Source of the DNA: Selenomonas ruminantium AC2024
GTDB taxonomy: Bacteria; Bacillota; Negativicutes; Selenomonadales; Selenomonadaceae
Direction of reading: 5' to 3'
DNA: 64,000 nt
NCBI RefSeq assembly: GCF_000687995.1
Contig: NZ_JIAC01000001.1
Location: forward strand, 2,232,001 to 2,296,000
The notes under the pieces were generated by a model. The model did no database searches, was not told the DNA's origin, and was given only the letters and a program-made list of their open reading frames with translations. Each line of letters opens with the position of its first letter. Position 1 is the first letter of the stretch. Positions 8,540 to 17,831 of this stretch are shown here, one piece after another. The position numbers and the translations under genes are program-made.

Positions 8540-8569
8540 TTGACAATTCCGCACGATATTCACTATACT
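8540..8569 (+). promoter_or_regulatory. Sigma-70 type promoter of the NhaC-family gene
   Basis: TTGACA (8540-8545) and TATACT (8564-8569) are separated by 18 bp, 40 bp ahead of the start codon. The TTGACA is not part of a TTGAC-N2-GTCAA palindrome. Confidence 0.75.
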
Positions 8570-8608
8570 AGTTAAGTTAGTTATTTCTTGACAAAGGATG
8601 ATGAATAT

Positions 8609-9928
8609 ATGGAACAAAACGCAACGCAGCCTAAGCCGCGTGCTCTCGCGCTGCTGCCCATACTGGTCTTTCTCGTGCTCTATCTGGGCGCAGGCATCTG
8701 GTATGAATACATCGCACCTGTAGAAGGACAGATGGGCTTTTATGTCATGTCCGTGGTGGTGGCCTTCGGTCTGGCCTTGATTGTGGCCTTTATGCAGAAC
8801 CGCAAGCGCCTCTTTGTGGATAATATACAGCTCTGCGCCAAGAGTATCGGCGATGTGAATATCACCATCATGCTCTTTATCTTCCTGATGGCCGGTGCCT
8901 TCAGCGGTATCGCCAAAGCCGCCGGCGGCGTGGAAAGCACCGCCCATCTGCTGCTAAATTTCATACCGGGGACCTTTGCCATCCCTGGTCTTTTCCTCAT
9001 CGCCTGCCTAATCTCCATGGCCATGGGCACCAGCGTCGGCACCATTACCGTTCTTGTGCCTATCGCCACCTCGGTGGCCCAGAATGCCGACTTGGGCCTG
9101 CCGCTGACGGTGGCTTCTGTGGTAGGTGGCGCCATGTTCGGCGACAACCTCTCCTTTATCTCGGACACGACCATTGCCGCCACGCGCACGCAGGGCACAC
9201 GCATGCAGGACAAGTTCTATGCCAACCTTAAGCTGGCCCTGCCCGCAGCCTTGGTCACGCTGGTCGTGCTCATTTACCTGGCACTTTCCGGCGGTACGGC
9301 GGACTTAGGCCATTTTGACTACTCCCTGCTGCTGGCTCTGCCCTATTTTCTCGTGCTGATTATGGCCCTTATGGGACGCAATGTGTTTCTGGTTTTAGGC
9401 ACGGGCATTGTGCTGTTCTTTGGCCTTGGACTTGCCACCGGCACCACTGACCTGTCCAAGGCATTTTCCGCCATGGGCACCGGAACCAACGGCATGTTTG
9501 AAACCATGATTGTCACCATCCTGGCCGCATCCATCAGCGCCCTCATGCGGGACGGCGGCGGCTTTGAAGCACTGCTCGCCTTTATCCGTAATCACTTCAA
9601 GGGCAAAGGCGGCGGCCGTCTGGGCATCGGCCTCTTAACCATCCTGATGGATGTAGCTACCGCCAACAACACCGTAGCCATTGTGGTGGCCGGCCCCATT
9701 GCCAAGAACATCAGCGAGGAATACGGCATTGCCCCGCGTGAAAGTGCCTCTCTCCTCGATACCTGTTCCTGTATCGCCCAGGGCATCATCCCTTACGGCG
9801 CACAGCTCCTGATTGCCTCGGCCATCGCCGGCATCACCAGCCTCAGCATCATTCCCTATCTCTTCTATCCCTTCTTTTTAGCTCTGGCCGTCCTCCTCTG
9901 GATTGCCTTGGATGCACGAAAAAAATAA
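8609..9928 (+). CDS. NhaC-family sodium/proton antiporter-like permease
   Basis: A 439-residue integral membrane protein with about eleven hydrophobic segments. The motif MGTSVGTITVLVPIATSVAQ near residue 140, GAMFGDNLSFISDTTIAATR near 175 and the late segments TANNTVAIVVAGPIAKNI and CIAQGIIPYGAQLL are characteristic of the NhaC family, which exchanges Na+ (or organic substrates) for protons. ATG at 8609 is preferred over a TTG 21 bp upstream because AAAGGA lies 11 bases before the ATG. Monocistronic, with its own promoter and terminator. Confidence 0.85.
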   Translation: MEQNATQPKPRALALLPILVFLVLYLGAGIWYEYIAPVEGQMGFYVMSVVVAFGLALIVAFMQNRKRLFVDNIQLCAKSIGDVNITIMLFIFLMAGAFSGIAKAAGGVESTAHLLLNFIPGTFAIPGLFLIACLISMAMGTSVGTITVLVPIATSVAQNADLGLPLTVASVVGGAMFGDNLSFISDTTIAATRTQGTRMQDKFYANLKLALPAALVTLVVLIYLALSGGTADLGHFDYSLLLALPYFLVLIMALMGRNVFLVLGTGIVLFFGLGLATGTTDLSKAFSAMGTGTNGMFETMIVTILAASISALMRDGGGFEALLAFIRNHFKGKGGGRLGIGLLTILMDVATANNTVAIVVAGPIAKNISEEYGIAPRESASLLDTCSCIAQGIIPYGAQLLIASAIAGITSLSIIPYLFYPFFLALAVLLWIALDARKK

Positions 9929-9947
9929 GCATTTGTTCGCATAAAAT

Positions 9948-9987
9948 GTCCCCCATAAGCTGATTCCACATCAGCCTTATGGGGGAC
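9948..9987. terminator. Bidirectional terminator between convergent genes
   Basis: GTCCCCCATAAGCTGAT pairs with ATCAGCCTTATGGGGGAC, a stem of about 17 bp with one bulge between the convergent NhaC and LysE genes. T-runs are short. Confidence 0.75.
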
Positions 9988-9996
9988 GTTCCTTAT

Positions 9997-10614
9997 TCAG
10001 GTCAGTAAGATGGCCAGAGCGATAGCCGTCAGGACCACGCCCTGAACAATACCCAGAATACGATTTATGTTTTTGCAGCCCAGAATGAAACTGCGCACTT
10101 TCCCTGCGCAAAGGGCAATGAGCGAAAAGATAGCAAAGGCCTGCAAGGCAAATACTGCTCCCAGCATGGCGATATGCCAGCCTACCTGCTCACTTGCCGT
10201 ATCCACGAACTGCGGCAGAAAAGCCAAAAAGAACAGCAAAACCTTGGGATTCAAAACATTCATCAGCACGCCACGGCGATAGATGGCAAGATAGGGCGCG
10301 CCTTCCCCGGCCTCGCCCAGCTGCAGTTCGCCGTGCTCGCAGAAAGCCTTCCCCGCCAGATACAGAAGATAGGCTGCCCCCACAAATTTCAACACCGTAA
10401 AAGCCAGCGGTGAACTTTGCAGCAGCGCCGCCACCCCCAAAATGACCAGAGTGGTATGAAAGACTATGCCGCTGGCGAGTCCTGCACTTAAAGCCACACC
10501 ACTTCTGGCACCGCTGGCAAGGCTCTTGGCCAGCAGGTACATATTGTCCGGCCCGGGCGCCAGAGTCAGTATCACGGAAGCGGTCAAAAAATAAAACAGC
10601 GTATTTATTTCCAT
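9997..10614 (-). CDS. LysE/RhtB-family amino acid exporter
   Basis: The 205-residue membrane protein has six predicted transmembrane segments and the RhtB signature near the N-terminus, LTLAPGPDNMYLLAKSLASG, followed by GLASGIVFHTTLVILG. Members export amino acids such as threonine, homoserine, lysine or cysteine; the substrate cannot be read here. GAGGGAG lies upstream of the ATG. It diverges from the DUF441 gene. Confidence 0.85.
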   Translation of the reverse strand: MEINTLFYFLTASVILTLAPGPDNMYLLAKSLASGARSGVALSAGLASGIVFHTTLVILGVAALLQSSPLAFTVLKFVGAAYLLYLAGKAFCEHGELQLGEAGEGAPYLAIYRRGVLMNVLNPKVLLFFLAFLPQFVDTASEQVGWHIAMLGAVFALQAFAIFSLIALCAGKVRSFILGCKNINRILGIVQGVVLTAIALAILLT

Positions 10615-10671
10615 AAGTTCTCCCTCTCGTGTATAATAGTAAGGTGTGTTTTAACAAAGGAGCTGATTGAT

Positions 10672-11127
10672 TTGTATATCGAATATATTACCTTAGGTGC
10701 GGTACTGCTGCTCAGTTATCTGGGCCATAATATGACCGTTGTCTATGCCACCGCCATTGTACTCGGGCTGAAAATACTCGGGCTGACTACGGCCCTCAAT
10801 GCCCTGGGTTCTCAGGGCCTCAACTGGGGCATCATCATTTTGACCGCCGCCATTCTCGTGCCCATTGCCAACGGCACCATCACCATCCAGACCATGCTCG
10901 ATGCCTTCCGCACCCATGCAGGCATCATCGCCATTGTTGCGGGACTCTTGGCCGCCATTGCCGGTGGCGGCGGTGTTGAGCTGTTGAAAAACACGCCGGA
11001 TGTGATTCCTGCCCTGATTATCGGCACCATGGCAGGCGTCCTGCTTTTCCATGGCGTGGCCGTAGGCCCGCTGATTGCCGGCGGCCTGACCTATTTCATT
11101 CTCTGGCTCATGAAAGCCTTTACCTGA
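10672..11127 (+). CDS. DUF441 family membrane protein
   Basis: A 151-residue four-segment membrane protein of the DUF441 (YeaL/YtwI) family: LSYLGHNMTVVYATAIVLGLK at the start, GLNWGIIILTAAILVPIA in the middle and GTMAGVLLFHGVAVGPLIAGG at the end. Function unknown. The start is a TTG at 10672 with AAAGGAG nine bases upstream, and a TATAAT box lies at 10632. The last 8 bp overlap convergently with ruvC. Confidence 0.85.
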   Translation: MYIEYITLGAVLLLSYLGHNMTVVYATAIVLGLKILGLTTALNALGSQGLNWGIIILTAAILVPIANGTITIQTMLDAFRTHAGIIAIVAGLLAAIAGGGGVELLKNTPDVIPALIIGTMAGVLLFHGVAVGPLIAGGLTYFILWLMKAFT

Positions 11128-11617
11128 GGCTGTTGCGGAATGCGGCATTCCCCATGCAGTAAGTCGTGCAGATAGCCACGGCCAAAGCATCGGCAGTATC
11201 GTCAGGCTTGGGCGGCTCGGGCAGATGCAAAAGTTTCGTCACCATGTAGATGACCTGCTTTTTATCCGCCTTGCCATAGCCCGTCACATCCTGCTTAATC
11301 TGCATCGGCGTGCGCTCCACAATGGGAATATTGTTTTTTGCCGCCGCCAGCAGCACGACACCGCGGGCCTGCCCTACTGGAATGGCCGTCGTGACATTGC
11401 GGTTGAAGAAAAGTTTTTCAATGCCCATAATATCGGGCTTGTACTCCTTCATCAGCGCATCGAGTTCGTCGTAAATCTTGACCAGCCGGTCTTCCATGCG
11501 CATCTTGGGCGAGGTGAATACGGAACCGTATTTTATCGGGATAAGACGGCTGCCGCGGGATTCTACCAAGCCAAAACCGCAGATGGCCGTACCGGGGTCA
11601 ATTCCTAGTGCTAACAT
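11120..11617 (-). CDS. ruvC: Crossover junction endodeoxyribonuclease RuvC
   Basis: RuvC resolves Holliday junctions as a dimer. The 165-residue protein carries the four acidic active-site positions in their usual motifs: GIDPGT at residue 5, GIEKLFFNRN near 66, and KPDDTADALAVAIC near 140. It lies just downstream of yebC on the same strand, as in many bacteria, but a terminator hairpin stands between them and ruvA/ruvB are 9 kb away. Confidence 0.96.
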   Translation of the reverse strand: MLALGIDPGTAICGFGLVESRGSRLIPIKYGSVFTSPKMRMEDRLVKIYDELDALMKEYKPDIMGIEKLFFNRNVTTAIPVGQARGVVLLAAAKNNIPIVERTPMQIKQDVTGYGKADKKQVIYMVTKLLHLPEPPKPDDTADALAVAICTTYCMGNAAFRNSLR

Positions 11618-11639
11618 TGATATCCTTTCCTTGATACAG

Positions 11640-11669
11640 AAAATGGGCTCTTACGAGCCCATTTTTTTA
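11640..11669 (-). terminator. Terminator between yebC and ruvC
   Basis: ATGGGCTC and GAGCCCAT form an eight-bp stem with a four-base loop; runs of T on either strand (TTTTTTT on plus, TTTT on minus) let it act both ways. It would reduce read-through from yebC into ruvC. Confidence 0.8.
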
Positions 11670-11673
11670 TGCT

Positions 11674-12405
11674 TTAGTCTTCGTCCGTTTCGTAGTTGCT
11701 GTATACGTTCTGTACGTCGTCGTTGTCTTCCAGAGCGTCTTCGAGCTTCTGCATCTTTTCGGCATCTTCACCGGACAGTTTTACAGTGTTTTCCGGAACC
11801 ATCGTGATTTCAGCGGAAGCCGTTTCGATACCCTTTTCTGCCAGAGCAGCTTCGATAGCGTCAAAAGCATCCGGTTCAGCGGTGATTTCGAATACATCGC
11901 CTTCGTCCTTCATGTCATCTGCGCCAGCTTCGAGCACGATTTCCATGAGTTCGTCTTCGTTGTCGAACACTTCTTTTTCCACAACAAAGATGGCCTTCTT
12001 GTTGAACATCCAACCTACGCAGCCGTCCTGACCGAGGTTGCCGCCGAACTTAGAGAACAGGTGGCGCACATCAGCAGCCGTACGGTTGCGGTTATCCGTG
12101 AGGATGTCGAGCATAACAGCCGTACCAGCCGGGCCGTAACCTTCGTAAGTGAGTTCTTCGTAGTTGCTGCCTTCAGAAGCGCCGAGGCCCTTCTGGATAG
12201 CGCGGTTGATGTTGTCCTTCGGAATGTTGTTGGCCTTGGCCTTGGAAAGAGCCAGTTTCAAACGCATATTACCCGTGGGGTCACCGCCGCCCATGCGTAC
12301 GGCAATGGTGATTTCACGGCCGATTTTCGTGGTGATACGACCGCGGATGGCGTCGTTGGCGCCTTTTTTACGTTTAATGTTGGCCCATTTGGAATGTCCT
12401 GACAT
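11674..12405 (-). CDS. yebC: YebC/PmpR family translation or transcription regulator
   Basis: The 243-residue protein is a full-length YebC family member, beginning MSGHSKWANIKRKKGANDA with the later signature YEGYGPAGTAVMLDILTDNR near residue 85. Family members bind DNA as regulators or help ribosomes at proline stretches, depending on the clade. Its place upstream of ruvC is conserved. Confidence 0.95.
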   Translation of the reverse strand: MSGHSKWANIKRKKGANDAIRGRITTKIGREITIAVRMGGGDPTGNMRLKLALSKAKANNIPKDNINRAIQKGLGASEGSNYEELTYEGYGPAGTAVMLDILTDNRNRTAADVRHLFSKFGGNLGQDGCVGWMFNKKAIFVVEKEVFDNEDELMEIVLEAGADDMKDEGDVFEITAEPDAFDAIEAALAEKGIETASAEITMVPENTVKLSGEDAEKMQKLEDALEDNDDVQNVYSNYETDED

Positions 12406-12536
12406 GCAAAATTCGCTCCTTTTGCTTATTTACCCTCTTATGAGGAAAAATTCGTTAATAACTCTAACAGTATACTACGATTCGGCTTCATCGTCAAATC
12501 AGCCTACTCGATAGTGACGGATTTATAGCCTCATAT

Positions 12537-13733
12537 TTATTTCTGCCGGGAGCAAATGAAAAACCGGCACCAAAGGGCATTGCACAGCAGCAAAGCCGCC
12601 ACCAGCAGAAAGAGATTGCGGATACCGATGCTGGCAGCTAACTGCCCGCCCAAGAAACCACCGGTGAACATCCCGATAAACTGCGCCGACTGATTGATGC
12701 CGAAAATCCGTCCCATCAGCGCCGGCGGGGTTAACTGCCGAATTAGGTTATTGGTGGATGGCATAAGACCAGCAATGGCTATGCCATGTAAGAACCGCAA
12801 AATTCCCAACTGCCAGGGAGCGGTTACCATGCCCTGCGGGATGGAAACCAAGCCTGAAAGAAGCAGGCAGGAAAACAAAATGCGGGCCGAACCGATGCGG
12901 TCAGCCAGTCGACCAAGCTTTGAGGCAAATATCATGCTGGCCAAACCTGTGGCCGAGAATATCGCCCCCGAGATAATGGCCAGATGTTCGACGGTTCCCG
13001 CAATCTCCTGCACATAAACCGTGAGAATCGGTGCAGCACAGGACAGGGAGAAGTGCAGCAATACGGTCGTCAGGAAAACGCCGAGAATGATGTTATACTG
13101 TGGCAGCTCCCGAAAGGATGGCAACTCGCCATCCACAGCTTTTTCGCCTGCAGGCTGTCTTGTTTCGCTGAGCTGCGTCAATGCCAAAAATCCCAACAGG
13201 CAGCATGAGCCAATCAGCAGAAAGGAATTGCGGAAGCCAATTATTTCACTGAGCCAGCCGCCAAAGATGGGCCCCATGAGCCCGCCGGATACCTGGGCGG
13301 TAAAGAACATGCCCATGGCCCAGCCGGACCGGTCCTTCGGGGTCTCCTGTGCCAGCAGCGGAATAACCGCCGCCTGAAAGCCGCTCAAACAGCCCTGCAG
13401 CAAACGCAATGCCACCAGATGCCATACGCTTTGTGCAAAGCCCATACCAATCATGATGAGCCCCAGCCAGCCGGAGGCACGCAGAATCATCGGCTTTCTC
13501 CCCCAGCGGTCCGAAAGCCTGCCCCATATGGGCGAAAAGATGGCCAGGCTGATAAAATTACAGCCAAAGACAATACCGGACCAACGGGCCACATCCGCAG
13601 GATTATCGACGCCGAGCTCAGCAATATACAGCGGCAAAATCGGAGCCATCTGACTCATGCCGATGGATACGATGAAGGATGCAATACAACATATATAAAG
13701 ATTTTTCTTCCAGAGTGGAATGGTCGCTGCCAT
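12537..13733 (-). CDS. MFS transporter, multidrug-efflux type (MdtG/TetA-like)
   Basis: A 398-residue protein with twelve hydrophobic segments. The MFS motif A loop is present between segments 2 and 3 (GRLSDRWGRKPMILRA), with the related half-loop GRLADRIGSARILF in the second half, which marks the DHA1 drug-proton antiporter group. ATG at 13733 is preferred because GTGAGG lies nine bases upstream; it begins 10 bp after the hsdR stop, so it may be read as the last gene of the restriction operon. The physiological substrate is unknown. Confidence 0.85.
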   Translation of the reverse strand: MAATIPLWKKNLYICCIASFIVSIGMSQMAPILPLYIAELGVDNPADVARWSGIVFGCNFISLAIFSPIWGRLSDRWGRKPMILRASGWLGLIMIGMGFAQSVWHLVALRLLQGCLSGFQAAVIPLLAQETPKDRSGWAMGMFFTAQVSGGLMGPIFGGWLSEIIGFRNSFLLIGSCCLLGFLALTQLSETRQPAGEKAVDGELPSFRELPQYNIILGVFLTTVLLHFSLSCAAPILTVYVQEIAGTVEHLAIISGAIFSATGLASMIFASKLGRLADRIGSARILFSCLLLSGLVSIPQGMVTAPWQLGILRFLHGIAIAGLMPSTNNLIRQLTPPALMGRIFGINQSAQFIGMFTGGFLGGQLAASIGIRNLFLLVAALLLCNALWCRFFICSRQK

Positions 13734-13743
13734 GAAAAGCGCC

Positions 13744-16700
13744 TCACTTCTCCCGCAATGGCCGGATTTTTTCAATCAGCTCGATAACTGCATCTTTGGC
13801 CTTGCGATTGTATTTTAACTTGCTGACACCCTCGTGGTTTTGCTTATAGGCTTCGTAGTCGGTGACAAGAGATATTTTGTCGCCTTTCCTAAATGTGTTC
13901 AATATGGCCAGCACATCTTTTTTCTGTGCGCACCATTCTTGGGTAAAGGTGTTTATCTGCTGCGCGATAATTTCCTCGATACGGGTTTCAATCACCGTCA
14001 TGGCATCAAGGCCCTTATATTTCAGTGGGTCTTTCTTCATATCTTCCCAGAAGCCGCCAATGACATCAGCCAGCGCCGGATTCGTTTCGCGGAGTTTGTC
14101 GATATGCCCGTCAATGGCGGTATCTTCGATGGGTTCCACGATGAGCTCATCTTCCCTGGGCATATAATTCTGAATCAACGACACGATATAACGATAGTCA
14201 ATGGTCACGCTGCGGATATTTTCTATCTCATAGCCGATATCCACCACCACAGGCTCCTCATCACTCGTCGGCGTTTTCAGTTCTTCAATGACATTATGAT
14301 ACTTACCGCCGTATTCCGTCAGGCTCTCCTTCACAATGCCGTAATCGCTGAACTCCTTGTCCTCCCATTCCTGATAAACCTGAATCTCACCGCTAAGACG
14401 GTCAACTTTCTGAAAGGCCTTGGCAAATTTCTGCATGGCACTGCGGTCGCCCATAATCGTTTCCACAGCTTCGGGCGTTGCCGCAATGCTTTTGAGCTCT
14501 GCCAGTGCTTCCATAAAATCCTTTTCGATTTCCGCAAAGGTCGGAGCACTGACTTCCTTTGTGCCGCCGTTGCTATACAGGAGCAAAGCACCATCCACAG
14601 CAGTCTGATACTGCGCCGACCGCTGAAAAATCACCACCATGCCATAACGTTTGCTCTTGTCAAAAATACGATTGGTGCGGCTGAAAGCCTGAATGATATT
14701 CTGCGGGGCCATCGGCGGGCGGTCTACAAAGAGAATCGCGCAGGGCGGCGCATCAAAGCCGGTCAGCAGGCGGTCAACCACAATGACAATATCCAACTGT
14801 TCTTTCCGCTGTTTATAACGCCCCTTCTTCCGAGCCAAACGGTCATTTAGGTTGGTATTGTACGCCTGCAAGCTGTCCAGCGCGAATTTCGTGCCAAACA
14901 TTTCGTTGTAATCAGCCAAAGATTCCTTCATCGCCTGCTGATTGGCTAGTGAATCTTCATCATTTTCCGTCACCGTATAGGTAATGGCAATCTTGGGGAA
15001 GTCCACACACTTCTCCCGAATGGCGGACGACACATTCCCGCCCGCAATGAATTCCTTGAACAGTTGATAGTACCGCTGGGCAATCTCAATGGAAGGCACA
15101 GTAAGAATCGCCTCATAAGCCTCCCCTTGAGGAGCATTCAGTCGGAACTTTCCTGCCGCCTTGTTGATGATGTACTTCACTACACCACGGCGATGGTTGT
15201 CATTGTCATAAATATCCGTGCCCACATTCTTGTAATAAGCGGCGAAAACCTTTTCCTCCAGCTTGTCCGGCTCCATATTGGCCAGTTCATCAGCACTGGC
15301 CACCTGCAATTTCTCGCCAAGTTCCAGCAGCTGGTCATGGGACACAGAATCCTTGTAATCAATCTGGAACCCCAGAACGGCATTATTATGCAAGGCCTCC
15401 TTGATGGTGTAATTGTGCAGACAGGGGCCATACAGCGCTTCCGTGGTGCGGGCCAAATCCCCTTTGCGCTGGCGCTTGTTCTCGTCAAAAATCGGCGTAC
15501 CGGTAAAACCATACCACAGGGAATTGCTAAAGAACTTCTGTAACTCCCGCTGGGTTTCCGGCGTGACCGTGCGGTGACATTCATCCACCACAAAGGCAAT
15601 GCACATGCCATGGAGACGCTTGGCCGTAGCGGAATCCTTCTTCGCTTCGCTATTGTAGCGCTTCATGATAATCTGCATCTTTTGGATGGTGGTGACAATC
15701 ACCACGCGGTCTTTGTTTTTGAGCTTTTGCAGCAGGTCATGGACATTATCGGTTTCGTCCACATCAATGATGTCATTTTCCGCATAAGCCTTGAAAGAAA
15801 TCGAAGTCTGCTGATCGAGGTCTTTGCGGTCAATCAGGAAAATGGTCTTGTCAATCCCCGGAATCAAAATGAGATTCTTGGCGACCGTGTAGGAGGTTAA
15901 CGTCTTGCCGGAACCCGTCGTATGCCAGACAAAGCCCGACTCCTGCCGCTGGGAGGACTGCTTGACGGCTTCAATGGCATGCACCTGATAGGGCCGCAGC
16001 AAAATCAGCTTATGCCGCTCCGCATCCACCACACTGTAATGCCCCACCATCTCATGGGCTTCGGGAATCCGCAAAACTTCCTTGGCAAATTCCAGATAAT
16101 TTTCCACCGGCTCATTGTTCTTGTTGACCCACGAAGTCAAAAAACGCTCATTGAGGTTTGAGCCGGTATCGGCGGCAATATAGCGGGTGTTGCTGCCATT
16201 GCTGATGACAAACATCTGCACCATGCCAAACAGCCCGCGGAATTTTCCTTCCAGACTGTATTTCTTTATCTGACGGAAAGCATCCATATAGGGATGGTCC
16301 TGGTTCTTGAGTTCAATATGAATCATGGGCAGGCCGTTAATCAGCAAAGTCACATCAAAGCGGCGCTCACGGTCATCCTCGTCCTGCTTATCGGAAACAA
16401 ACTGGTTGATGACTTCATAAGACGACCTGCCCCCGGCGATTTCCCGATTGCTAACCGCCATGAGGTGGATTGTGCCTTTGGCCGCATCTTCACGCGTCAA
16501 AGGAATAACCGCCTCGCCATTCTCCCCCGCCAGCCACAAAGCCGCCTTGTAAGGAGTCTTGGCCACATCCAGCATATATTCCCGAATCTGATGAAACTCG
16601 GCATCCGTTACAGGCTCACCATCAAGCACAGCAAGATTGTTCTGATTCAGCTTCGCCCGGAAATTTGCCCAAAGGGATTCCTCGTCTACAATATCCTTAC

Positions 16701-16776
16701 GATAAGTCCATTGGGAAACATCCCCCGTGAGCTGCTTAATCAGCGCCCATTCCATCGACACTTCACTTTGTGCCAT
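13744..16776 (-). CDS. hsdR: Type I restriction enzyme R subunit
   Basis: HsdR is the translocase-nuclease of a type I restriction system. The 1010-residue product has an N-terminal PD-(D/E)XK nuclease (D141, then IHIELKNQ with E155 and K157), helicase motif I HTTGSGKT near residue 286, motif II DECHRT near 400, motif III GFTGTPIF, and motif VI-like AFSRTNRIF near 710. The ATG at 16776 is chosen over a TTG six bases upstream because AGGAGG is correctly spaced only for the ATG. It is the last hsd gene, 20 bp after the YhcG nuclease gene, and looks intact. Confidence 0.95.
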   Translation of the reverse strand: MAQSEVSMEWALIKQLTGDVSQWTYRKDIVDEESLWANFRAKLNQNNLAVLDGEPVTDAEFHQIREYMLDVAKTPYKAALWLAGENGEAVIPLTREDAAKGTIHLMAVSNREIAGGRSSYEVINQFVSDKQDEDDRERRFDVTLLINGLPMIHIELKNQDHPYMDAFRQIKKYSLEGKFRGLFGMVQMFVISNGSNTRYIAADTGSNLNERFLTSWVNKNNEPVENYLEFAKEVLRIPEAHEMVGHYSVVDAERHKLILLRPYQVHAIEAVKQSSQRQESGFVWHTTGSGKTLTSYTVAKNLILIPGIDKTIFLIDRKDLDQQTSISFKAYAENDIIDVDETDNVHDLLQKLKNKDRVVIVTTIQKMQIIMKRYNSEAKKDSATAKRLHGMCIAFVVDECHRTVTPETQRELQKFFSNSLWYGFTGTPIFDENKRQRKGDLARTTEALYGPCLHNYTIKEALHNNAVLGFQIDYKDSVSHDQLLELGEKLQVASADELANMEPDKLEEKVFAAYYKNVGTDIYDNDNHRRGVVKYIINKAAGKFRLNAPQGEAYEAILTVPSIEIAQRYYQLFKEFIAGGNVSSAIREKCVDFPKIAITYTVTENDEDSLANQQAMKESLADYNEMFGTKFALDSLQAYNTNLNDRLARKKGRYKQRKEQLDIVIVVDRLLTGFDAPPCAILFVDRPPMAPQNIIQAFSRTNRIFDKSKRYGMVVIFQRSAQYQTAVDGALLLYSNGGTKEVSAPTFAEIEKDFMEALAELKSIAATPEAVETIMGDRSAMQKFAKAFQKVDRLSGEIQVYQEWEDKEFSDYGIVKESLTEYGGKYHNVIEELKTPTSDEEPVVVDIGYEIENIRSVTIDYRYIVSLIQNYMPREDELIVEPIEDTAIDGHIDKLRETNPALADVIGGFWEDMKKDPLKYKGLDAMTVIETRIEEIIAQQINTFTQEWCAQKKDVLAILNTFRKGDKISLVTDYEAYKQNHEGVSKLKYNRKAKDAVIELIEKIRPLREK

Positions 16777-16796
16777 GCTCAATTCCTCCTGCTATG

Positions 16797-17810
16797 TTAT
16801 TCTTCTTTCGCCAGAGGAAGCTCCTGCAAGCGCAGTTCCTTTTTGAGTTCTTCCTCCGTGGGCATATAAGGCATATATTTTGACGCATAAATATGGGTGC
16901 TGTTGTCGCTCCCCATCGTATACTTCACTACGGCCTCATTCTTCTCCGCGCAAAGGACAATCCCAATAGGCTCATTGTCGCCTTCATTGCGCATATTGGC
17001 CTTGTAATAATTCACATACATCTGCATCTGACCAATATCCTGATGTTTAACCTTGCCTAGCTTCAAATCAATAAGAACAAAGCATTTGAGAATGTAGTTA
17101 TAGAACACAAGGTCAATATAGAAATCATCGCCGTCAAGCGAAATACGCTTCTGTCTGGCCACAAAGGAAAAGCCACGCCCCAGCTCCAGTAGGAACTGTT
17201 GCAAATGCTCAATAATCCCCTGTTCAATATCCCGCTCATAGAACTCTGGTGAAGGCTTCAGTTCCAGAAACTCCAACACATAAGGGTCACGAATAAAATC
17301 GCGATAAGGTGCCATTCCCTTATCCGTCGCTGTCTGTGGTATTCTTTCGGTTGTCTTTTGCTGAGAAACCGTGCGCTGATAGGCAAAAGTCGTAATCTGT
17401 CGTTCCAGTTCCCGACTGCTCCACCCCGCCGCAGCACATTCCTCGGCATAAAACTCCCTAGCCTTGGAATCCGCTACCCGCATTAGCATACGATAATGTG
17501 TCCAGCTCAATTCGCTCCGCAGTGCGGAGCGAATTGGAAAGCTTTGATAAAACTGCCGCATATTCCTCAAGCCCTGCACAGAATAACCCTTGCCAAACTC
17601 TGCTGTTAATCGTTCAGAAAGAGCTTTTAGCAATCCCTTGCCATATTCAGCTCTCTTGCCATCACAGGCTTCATCCAGCCTTTGCCCAACTTCCCAATAT
17701 ATCTGCACCATGCCAGTATTTACGGCCTGTTGTACCTTATACTGTACATGGATTATGCTTTGTCTGATTTCGCCGTAAATATCCTGCGATACCTTCTCGA
17801 TTTCATTCAT
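16797..17810 (-). CDS. YhcG-type PD-(D/E)XK nuclease domain protein (DUF1016)
   Basis: The 337-residue protein matches YhcG/DUF1016: an N-terminal helical domain (QVGQRLDE-like segment around YWEVGQRLDEACDGKRAEYG and SVQGLRNMRQFYQSFP) and a C-terminal PD-(D/E)XK nuclease core DDFYIDLVFYN then FVLIDLKLGKVKHQDIGQM near residues 225-255. Such proteins are often found between hsdS and hsdR; some appear linked to DNA processing or defence. Gaps of about 20 bp on both sides indicate one operon. Exact role in restriction is unknown. Confidence 0.85.
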   Translation of the reverse strand: MNEIEKVSQDIYGEIRQSIIHVQYKVQQAVNTGMVQIYWEVGQRLDEACDGKRAEYGKGLLKALSERLTAEFGKGYSVQGLRNMRQFYQSFPIRSALRSELSWTHYRMLMRVADSKAREFYAEECAAAGWSSRELERQITTFAYQRTVSQQKTTERIPQTATDKGMAPYRDFIRDPYVLEFLELKPSPEFYERDIEQGIIEHLQQFLLELGRGFSFVARQKRISLDGDDFYIDLVFYNYILKCFVLIDLKLGKVKHQDIGQMQMYVNYYKANMRNEGDNEPIGIVLCAEKNEAVVKYTMGSDNSTHIYASKYMPYMPTEEELKKELRLQELPLAKEE

Positions 17811-17831
17811 ACCGATTCACCCCCAATGCCT

